DNA of 64,000 nucleotides from Cheilinus undulatus (taxonomy: Eukaryota > Chordata > Actinopteri > Labriformes > Labridae): NCBI RefSeq assembly GCF_018320785.1, contig NC_054867.1:33173855-33237854 (forward strand), in the 5' to 3' direction. The notes beneath the pieces are model-generated. The model was not told where the DNA came from. It did no database searches and worked only from the letters and a program-made list of their open reading frames with translations. The position numbers and the translations under genes are program-made. Each line of letters opens with the position of its first letter. Positions within the stretch are counted from its first letter, which is position 1. Positions 55,082 through 64,000 of the stretch are shown here, in pieces.

Positions 55082-56754
55082 TTGAACACCCAGGAACACC
55101 CTTGTTGGTGTCAACAGTTCTGCACTGTGTTCTCTGGCTGGTCTTTCCTCATCCCAAGTTCCTTGCAAGTGTTCATGAAGTTAGCACCGCAATCAGATCG
55201 TAGTTGTTTTGCAGATCCTCTTAATGCAAGGAAACACCTTAAAGCGTTGATGCAGCTTGAAGTATCCATCGAGTCAAATACTTCGATGTGCACTGCTCTT
55301 GAGCTCATACAGCAGAAGACTATGGCCCAACGCTTGCTTTCAGCCTCTCTGCGTCTCATATGTCTGGTGGTTACAGACCAAGGTCCAAAGAGGTCTAACG
55401 CCCACATACGTGAAGGGAGGGAAAGCCTTGAGGCGTTCCGGAGGTAAGTCTGCCATTCTTTGTTCTCGTATTTTTCCTCTTGGTCTACGACAGGTTACAA
55501 ACTTATGTAACACCGAGTTGATGAGTCTTTTTCCACCCAAGAACCAGATTCCTGCTGCTCTGATAGCACCTTCAGTCAGATGCCAGCCTTGGTGTTTAAC
55601 TTTGGCATAATGATGTCTAACCAGTAACAAGGAAACATGGTCATCTTGGGGGAGGATAACTGGGTTTCTATCTCCAATAACCAGGTTGGTATTTTCTAGT
55701 CTGCCTCCGATGCAGATGAGGTTGTTCTGTAAGCCTGGACAAAGTCTTAAAGCTTGCTGTTCAGAGGAACTGTTTGCTTCAAAAGCTTCAAACTCCTTTG
55801 CTTTCTTTTGGACAGCTTTTAGAATAACCTCCTTAGCCTTGGATAGTTCATCTGTGGTGCGAGGTAGATCACACTTATGACATCTTTCACATTTGTCTGT
55901 GCTGTTGGAAGACTTGTGAGATCTTGCAATGTGAATCAGCAATGAAATGGCTTTGACAAGAGTATCAAAGCTGCAGAACCTTTGGAAGCGTTCGATGCTG
56001 AGGCTTTTCTCTTGAACCTGCACAGCATAGCTGCTCACCTGCGTACGGATCTCAATATCTGCACCTGGTTTAACTAAGTCGAATGGCTGAAATGGTTCTT
56101 GTTCTGTTGGTTTGCATAGGAAAGCAGGTCCTGTAAACCATGTTGTCTGTGCCAGGCATGAAGCAGGTACTGACCTCGATGCATGGTCAGCAGGGTTATC
56201 TTCTGTGCACACGTAGTGCCATTGTTCAGCGTTTGTGCTTTGGAGGATACGCTGGACACGGTTGTGAACATAAACGTAGAGACATTTGGACTTGTTGGAT
56301 TTCCCTCAGAAGGGATCTGTATTGGATAAAAACAGGGGCCAACAACCCCAAGGGGTCAAAGATACTATTCACAGTGGAGAGGATCCCACGGTGAGTGAAA
56401 TGATTTGAGTCGGCTGACACAGAGAAAGTGAAAGTGTCACTTATAGTCTCCCACAAGAGACCCAGGCTCTGCTGAGTGCATGTAGGTTCTCCACTGAGGT
56501 CTATCCCTTTTCTTATCCCTTTTTGAACTGTTTGAAGCAAACTTGTGAAGCTGAAGGTTAGACTTAGCTGCTCTTTTGGGCCCTGAGGCCTTGTTTTGAG
56601 TCTCTCTACCATCCTTTCTTTTATAGGGAAGAAACTTCACTACAGCATAGCAGCTGAAGCTATACAACCAGTTAAACTCTTCTTTGATTAGATGACTTGA
56701 GTCATAGTTAGTGTTACTTTGCTTTTTACTGTGGCTCTTAACATCTTCGTACAA
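55082..56754 (-). mobile_element. BEL/Pao-type LTR retrotransposon pol fragment, frameshifted and truncated
   Basis: From right to left on the minus strand: the end of a reverse transcriptase/RNase H connection (HRGILSTVNSIFDPLGLLAP, 56226-56612), a linker with ENPADHASR (55340-56212), an integrase zinc-binding segment (IGGRLENTNL, GWHLTEGAIRAA) and part of the integrase core with two acidic sites (55111-55407; LDLFGPW, RSDCGANF). The three ORFs lie in different frames, with breaks near 55405 and 56215. No gag, protease, main RT motif or LTR was seen. It is a dead relic. Confidence 0.85.
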
Positions 56755-59639
56755 AGACAGAGTGAAAACTATAACACAAAATACAATACTTTACTTCAAA
56801 TACTGCAAATACATGTAAATAAACGTTTTTAACCACATGAAATGAAGTGCTTTCAAATTTACATTAGGTTTTTAACCTTTAAATCATAACTACAAACATA
56901 AAATATTGATGTAGTTACTCACGACATAGCCTCTTTGATCTATACAGAATTGCACTAAGTCTCATCCAGCTGGCTTCATCAAAAATGGCTGACAGGAAAT
57001 GACATATGCCTCTAAGCATGCAAAACAGACTTCAAAATAAAATACCTCTTTTTAAAATAAAAGTCTAACTTAGATTAAGCCGATTAGACGGCACAAAGAG
57101 TATTATTTTAACTGCTAGAGTTTCAGAAATGCACTTGGTATCTCCAAATTGTCTTAGATAGATAGATATTATAATCAGTATTGGGAAGGGAAAAACAGTA
57201 TCAAAACAACAAAAATCACGTGTGATGGACTGCAAGCAAGCTAAAAACCTACAAGTGTGAGGCATCCTGGTGTTTGGAGTTATAGATCTGGTTTTCTAGG
57301 AATAAAAGGTTTTCATCTCACAGAAGAGAATAATAAGAATTCACAGGCATCGTCTTTATAACCAACATAACTCGTCTTCTCAGTGAAGTACTTTCAACAA
57401 GTCATCCAGTTCCAAAAAGAAACACAGATGCTGCTCAAAGGGTAGCCCAAATAGTCTGTGCCAAGCCTGGAGAAGATCCAATTTTGAAATGATCTAGTTC
57501 AGTTTATGAAGATGAGAAATTACTGCTGTAGAGGGGAGTCACGCCTAAATGCAACAAGGAGAGAATTCACAGAGAAGCAGAGCACTTGCTTTGAGAGAAA
57601 AAAGCATGGAGCCTTAATCTTGGTGAATCTGAATGTGGAGAGATGGCTGAAACACCATAGACCACGGTGACTTTACCGACCCTGCTACATGTCAAACATA
57701 CTTTCTAAATATGCCATTCTGGAGATTTCTATCTCACACTCATCCACTCAGGTTGTTTGTTTTATGCCAGTCTGAGCCAGACAAAAGTGCCAGTTATAAA
57801 GTTCCTCTTGGTTATAACTGCTCTGCCTCTCTATCTCAGGTTGATTCTTTAAAATAGGAACAGAAACTTCAGTTCTGAACATCTCAGATGAATTTGCTTG
57901 TTTACATTTGTTTATGAACAGTGAAACCTAAGCCTAAAGTTTATCTTGAATTTTCTTGTTTGTACTTACTGCTAGTAAAGGAAAAATAAAGCTAGATCTG
58001 TGTCGGCTGTTTGATTGCTGTGCTGTTTGATGGTATATTTAACGGCTCAGCCACCCATCTGTTCTTCAGCTGATGAGGATTATTTCAGATCTGAAGACGC
58101 TTTGTTGGATCCTGGAGCCCAGCTTGAATCCTCCACTTTTAAAGAGGGAGTAAAGTTTTAATTATTTGCTAGTATATTTGTTGACTGTAAAACTAAAGTT
58201 TATCAATCTGCTCCATACATGTTACGCACTTAGAAGTAAAAACACAGAAGCTGACAAGCTGCCATTGCTAAGGTGGTTTCTCACTATAATATTCACATTT
58301 GGATGAAAGCTGACCATCGAAATGAACTGTCTTTACTTGTGACGTCACTTTCTATGCAACTTTATATCTTTTAATGATGTATAGGAAAACAAGAAGAGCC
58401 TGTGGAGCTCTCAGCTGCATTCAGTCATGACAAATCTTAATTCTGGGAAAAAAGAGATGTGCTCCGCAGAGTGTACTTCATGAAGAATCCTCGTATGAGT
58501 GCAGACACAGATTCACTGGCCGCACAGAAGACTGAGATATTCTTAAGAAGTTGATTAAAAATATTGATATATAACTATTTTGACCTCTTAGACCTCTTTA
58601 TTGTTCATTTCTAGCCAGCTCATTACACATTCTTATATGACAGTTTTCTACTAACTTGCAAGCTTAGTCAAGTTAGACTTATGTTATCATTAGATTACAG
58701 AGCTGGTCCATAATAACCCGACATGTCAGACAGAATTTTTCATATACAGTATCTATTTCACGGGACATATTTCCCATTGATCCGGGAAACCTCTCTACAG
58801 CAGAAAATCGGTGTACAGTCATTTCTATGCACAGATTGGGATTTTCCAATCTGGATGTGAGTGGAGGATAGGGTCAGATCAGATCTCAGCTTATGTTCCC
58901 ACGTTTTCTGACATTTGATAATTATTTAACACGACACCCAACCTCTGACAATCCATGTAAGATAGCCAGCGTTTCTTAAAATAAGGCATCATTCCTCGTT
59001 TGGAAGCAAACGTGTTCCTTACGGATTTAATGAGGAACACTTCTTGTTCTTTATTTTTACCTACTGTGTTTGAAAATCACTCTCTTTATAGTGTTTATTC
59101 TAATGAAATAATCACAGCTGCTGCTCTCTCTGCTTGGAACATGCAGTCCTTTCACTGACCAATCAGAAGCATCAAGTTTCCACCACGCCTGTTCTCATTG
59201 ACCAATGAAAAACATTCTTAATGTCATTGCCCCGTGGTTGCTAAGATACTGCAGAGATGCAACTTTTGGAAAACATGGATGACAGGGAGACCTCCACCAG
59301 TAGCTAAGAAGAAAAGGCTGCAAAACCACCACAATGACTGAAAAAAGACACTAAATGGCTACAAAATGTGAGAGAGAATCTTTAAATATTTTTTGCACTT
59401 ATGATTTTCATTCCAAAAGAAATTTAATGAGATCTTTTAGTTCATTTATATTATGTTGTTACTTTGCACTTTAAGTTATGTACATATGCATGTTAAAAGT
59501 GTTATTTTCAGGGATTAAATAAAATTCAGTAAATGCTAATGCTGAGCAATGAGCAATATTGTGTTTTAGACGATCATTGCAAGCTTTCAGCTGATTTTCT
59601 CTTAATTTGTTGTCATAAAATAAACAAATGTTTCTTTAT

Positions 59640-60055
59640 CAATATACTCTAAAAAGTGGGAAAAGGGTAGACAGAGGCATAAATTGGATAAAGGTGGCAA
59701 AATGTGTTTTTAAAAATCCATGGGGCAAAAAGGGAAGAAAAAGTTGCTTAAAAAGGGGGTTAAAAGTGTCACAGATATGTAAAGAGCGGCAAAAAATGGA
59801 TGGAAAAAATGGTGAAAAGCAATTGAAGTGGAAAAGTATTGAAAAGAGGTTCAAAGATACAAGATTGGGATAAAACTAAAATACAAAAATACAAAATTGC
59901 ACAAAAAAAGGGCAAAATGGATGGAAAAGTGGTGAAAAGCAGTTAAAAGTGGAAAAAATGTGTTAAAGAGACTAAGTTGGACAAAAAGTGCCAAAACATT
60001 GCAACAAATGAGCAGAAGCAGTGGTGAAAAGGGGTTAAGAAGTGGCAAAATAAAT
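59640..60055 (+). repeat. Purine-rich degenerate minisatellite
   Basis: Loosely tandem units of about 35-45 bases with the core ATGGATGGAAAAAGTGGTGA, AAAGCAGTTAAAAGTGGAAA and GGCAAAAAGTG occupy about 415 bases. The plus strand is almost free of pyrimidine runs. ORFs on both strands here are products of the repeat. A short reversed copy lies at 49010-49125. Confidence 0.75.
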
Positions 60056-62126
60056 AATTCCAACAGTAGAACCCAATAGTAGCTTCCCACTATTCAGGGA
60101 ACTGTTTGCCAGGATGCTACTATCAATACTACTGATCCAACACACATGCACTGATATCATCAATAAATCACTATCCATTCTCTCTGGGTTTTTCAGGGGC
60201 TCAGCCAAATCTGTGGGCAGGTCTGTGTAGCACAAAGACACCAGTCAGTCAAGTATCTTTGAGCATAATTCAGGCAGAAATGACAAAAACAATTAAGTAT
60301 TACATACATAATGATAATTTCCAGGACACATGGCTGACAGAGCAGGCGCTTGTGATCAAACTTGGATTTGAAGTTACAGACAACAAAATCAAAGTTTCAA
60401 AAATAAAAGAATTTGATGAGATCTGTGTTGTTTAGTAAAAATGGAGGGTCAGAGTATTTATATAGAGCATTTCTTTAAACCCACAGAAGCACATGCACAA
60501 CAAATGTGTAAGCTAATATTAGATATACAGCAGCCAAAGCACATGTATACAGCTATGTTTCATACATTTCATGTATTTGAGGCTGCAGGCCCAAACTTGG
60601 ATTTAATATTAGCTCTTGTGAGCTGCAGGAAGAAACGTGCGTTGGTCTGCTTGCATGTGCTATTTCAGTAGAAGACAATTCTTCACATTAAGCTTACATC
60701 TACATCACCCTTATTTCCTCCCACCAGCAAAACAATGCTCACCACTAGAGAGACCTTTTGAACTGCTTCTCAAGTACAAGGATACATCTGTGAGAGAAAT
60801 GTTGCTCTTCATCATCTGCTGAGCTTAAAGCAGTGAAAAAGTCCCTTCAGATACAAAGTCTAGTAGTTTTCAGTTATTGATGAGGATGTGCAGCTCTCCT
60901 GTCACAATCTAAATAACATGAAGTGGTTCAGAGCAGAGATGGGAATTCATTCTTGTAACACCGTGTGAAAAAAGGCAGACAAGATGAAGGGAAGTGCATC
61001 TGGAAATCAATAAACAAGCAATATTATTGACCTCCGGGGTCTTGACTCGAACCGGCCCTCCAGTCATTACATGTTTCCCTTCACTCTGAATGACATTCTG
61101 ATGTGCTAATTAGGGAGGCGAGCTGTTTCCTCAGAAAGTGCTAAAACATCCAGCTCAAAAATAACAGTCTCTTACTGAGGAGACAAGGGGGGGGTTTGAG
61201 TCAAGCAAAGGAGGGGCTGCTGGGTTCAGCTACAATATCACAAGATAAACAAGACCCTTTTTGAAGTTAACACCAAAGCAGGCTTTTTTTCTACACTCGA
61301 AGCGTTCTGTGAAGACAGAAACACAATAAAGACCGAGCACTCTCCAGTTGCTCCGCACGACACAACAACAGATTTAATAAAGCACTGCAAACCGACAATA
61401 TTACACATCAATATACTGTATACAGGACAAATATGAATTCTTATAACCTCAAATTATTGAGGGCCATCCCTGGAGTTGCAGCAGTGATATGACAGCTTGT
61501 GTAATGGTCACGAAGGATGTGGTGGGTGTTGTTATTCATTGCAGGGTATTCAATTTCAGAGCCGGGAAGAAGGGAAATAAACATGTTCTGTAGTCTTTTC
61601 ACACATGCAGAAAACTTCTGAAAATGTCCGCATGTGTGAATGCAAAATAATCTGTTTTTCAACCGACATTATCCAGACTTCTCCTGTCAGCTTCCTAATG
61701 AAATATCTATGAGTAGTTGTGTGAAGACAGCAGGTTTAATCCAGAAAGATCAATCCTAAGAGAGTGGGCAGGGTTGACTACATTCTCATAAAGAAGCTGC
61801 CAGTGTATAGAGGGCTGCTTTAATGAGACCTATGTCTAGTTCCCTCATCTTGACGTCAAAGGTTTTTTTCTTTAACAAGTTTTCAGTTGGATTCCGGATA
61901 AAGGTCTGTGGTAACCACAGGCGAAAAAGGTATTAATGTTTTTTCCCCTTTAAGAGCTCTTGGCATTAATGCATTAACTGGGTTCAATAAAGGTCCAAAA
62001 TGAGTGCTTTAATTTTTAACATCCTGAAAAAATATCCTTGTTTTTAGGTGTCTACATCTGCTCTGTAAAGACTGTTATTTCTCTTCTCTTTGCCAGAGGT
62101 GTGCTGTTGATCTGATGAGTCTCAGG

Positions 62127-62345
62127 CCCAGTCCACACGTAAGTGATTCAGGAGTAAGCGCCAAATTTTTTTTTGTCATATCGGCTTTCATCCACATGGA
62201 AACTGTGCTGTAGGAGGCCGTAAACGCTACTTTTTGAAACCAGGTCTGAGAGTGAACAAATCTGTAAACGCTTACCATTTCATCTCCATGTGGACAGCAA
62301 ACCGCATCCTTCTTAAAACGGTTACGTCATACATAGTGTAGCCCA
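62127..62345 (+). mobile_element. Partial MITE-like segment
   Basis: CAGGCCCAGTCCACACGTAA opens a segment with GTAAACGCTACTTTTTGAAA, CATGTGGACAGCAAACC and AAAACGGTTACGTCAT. This is wording typical of fish non-autonomous hAT-type elements. I found no matching right end, so it is probably truncated. Confidence 0.42.
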
Positions 62346-64000
62346 CTTATGCCGCATAAGATTGGAGTTTAATGCACTAAACCATGATCAAACTGTGCTG
62401 AACCAAACAGGACCACTTTGTGGAAATGGACCAGACATGAACGTTGAGTGACACTGCTCATCCAGGCATTAGACAGAGGCTTTTTTGACGTTTCTCTGCA
62501 AGTTTTTTTCAACTACTTTTGTTGCCTGATTATTTCACTACATTCAGGACACAAATTAGCTTAAGAATTAAGAACCTTATAATTTTCACACTTTGAACGA
62601 CTGGCAGAGTCATAAACAGCTTCAAACATGGCCTCACTTGCCCCACAAGGGGTGTTCACCCCTGCTGCGTAACGTGATCTGCAAAGAAACTATACTCTCG
62701 CTTTACACATGCTCACTTTAGGTACATAAGTCTGCAAAAGAAGCTGATTTTATTGTGAATTTCTTACAAATAAGGGGAACACCTTGCCAAAATAACATCA
62801 TGATGCAGATTTGGAAAAAGTAACAAGTCAAACTTTGTCAGTTCTCTCCTTTGGAGAGGAAATTAACAACTTTGAAATGGAATTTTTAGTTGGAGTTTGG
62901 GTTGATCATTTCTGACTCATTTCAGGTAGTGAGGAAGTTTGACCACTGATTGGCTTTTTACTCAGTTGAAAATGAAAATGAGCCAAAAAATAAATTACCC
63001 GAGTGCTAATACTGCTCACTACTGCTCTCAGATTACAAAATAAAATTTGGCTAGCAGCCACTTCTGGGTTATGCTGAAATGAATTACAAAAATAAAATGC
63101 AGTTGACACTTCTGGTTTAGAAATGAAAAAAATCTAAAATAATTCAAAATCTTTGGTTTGTCTACCCAATTTTATTTTGTATTTGTTTCACAAATCAGAA
63201 GTGTCCACCCTACCAGTTTAATTTTTTTAATGCAAGAGCTGTAGTGTAAATAAGCTTCTTCTTCTGTGGTTTAACAGTATAAGCTTCACTTCAGGCCTGA
63301 TAGTGGAGACAGCCTGAACAGCGAAAGTCTGCAGCTAGGCTGTCTTAGGAAAGATTTCAAGCACATGATGTCCTAGTTTTTGTTTCATATTTTTAAAAGA
63401 TTGAGCAATTATGCATTTTTGCAGCTGCAGGGAATGTCAGTCTGCAGGGGGCATGAATAGTAACCTAAGTGAGTAGATTGGGACTGATTTACATTGGAGA
63501 AAATAATGTTCAACATGTTCATAAAGTTGATTTAAACTGAACTCTTTGTCCAAAACTACGAGGTGAGGTTTGCTTTGCACAGTCACAGGCAAAGAGATGT
63601 CCTTGACAGGGAAACGACTGCTTCTGGAGTGTGAAAACATTTCATTTCCTGGCCTTTTCACAACTAAACGTCAAAAAGGAAGTTCACTTTTCACACTCTG
63701 TAACGTGTGCATCTTTGTTTTAATTCAAGACACCAAATTCTAAATGAGGATATTCTGAGAAGACAAAAGTCCAAACAATGCTGTTTTAAGAGGGGCTTAA
63801 TGTACAGAGATAAACTGATGACCTATCCTGCAAGGGTTTTCAAGTAAGAGGTAAAACAAAGTGATATCTTCTTTCTTGCTGACATGCATAAGTGATGATT
63901 TCTGACCAAAAAAAAAAAAAAATAAAACACACCCCTCTTTTCTCCATTCTTATTTTAAAAATCTACAGTGCAAATCCCAATGACACTCAAACATCATCAC

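Noticed and set aside
55082-55880. Plus-strand ORFs of up to 121 codons
   Set aside because: They are antisense shadows of the BEL/Pao pol relic.
59628-60090. Lys-rich plus-strand ORF and Phe/Leu-rich minus-strand ORFs
   Set aside because: They are translations of the purine-rich minisatellite.

Overview
The window is nuclear DNA of a vertebrate, almost certainly a spiny-rayed teleost fish. It holds spliced genes with GT-AG introns, no operons, roughly 40% GC, and many fish-type repeats: a tRNA-derived SINE, LINE 3' tails, Tc1-like, hAT-like and BEL/Pao elements. Four protein-coding genes can be supported. (1) The 5' part of an orphan class A GPCR, best matched to gpr62, minus strand, running off the left edge. 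(2) A five-coding-exon, 306-residue coiled-coil plus BEN-domain protein, minus strand, about 6.5-10.8 kb. (3) A complete 15-exon rrp9 (U3 snoRNP WD40 protein, 481 residues), plus strand, 11.6-21.6 kb. (4) The last four coding exons of grm2 (metabotropic glutamate receptor 2), minus strand, 24.7-40.6 kb; its N-terminal exons must lie beyond the right edge.

The order and orientation gpr62(-), BEN gene(-), rrp9(+), grm2(-) mirrors human 3p21 (GRM2, RRP9, PARP3, GPR62), with the BEN-domain gene in the PARP3 position. The BEN gene and rrp9 are head-to-head with about 0.5 kb between them, which is likely a shared promoter. rrp9 and grm2 are tail-to-tail. The genes act separately: nucleolar pre-rRNA processing (rrp9), presynaptic Gi-coupled glutamate sensing (grm2), an orphan receptor (gpr62) and a probable chromatin or transcription factor (BEN).

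The rest is intron and intergenic DNA rich in decayed mobile elements. The rrp9 introns hold a 700-bp TA-flanked MITE, an internally deleted Tc1-like element and a 967-bp hAT-like element with a perfect 8-bp target duplication. The rrp9/grm2 gap holds a second MITE. The grm2 introns hold two copies of a ~790-bp element with a TAGCTA-rich core and a 1.7-kb imperfect inverted repeat. The right 23 kb, interpreted as grm2 upstream intron, holds a Tc1-like element nested in another Tc1-like element, a LINE 3' fragment, a frameshifted BEL/Pao pol fragment and a purine-rich minisatellite.

I found no CRISPR array, no rRNA or tRNA gene, and no evidence of an unknown multi-gene system. The most interesting signals are the conserved gene block with a BEN gene in place of PARP3, the long foldback in a grm2 intron, and the layered transposon insertions.
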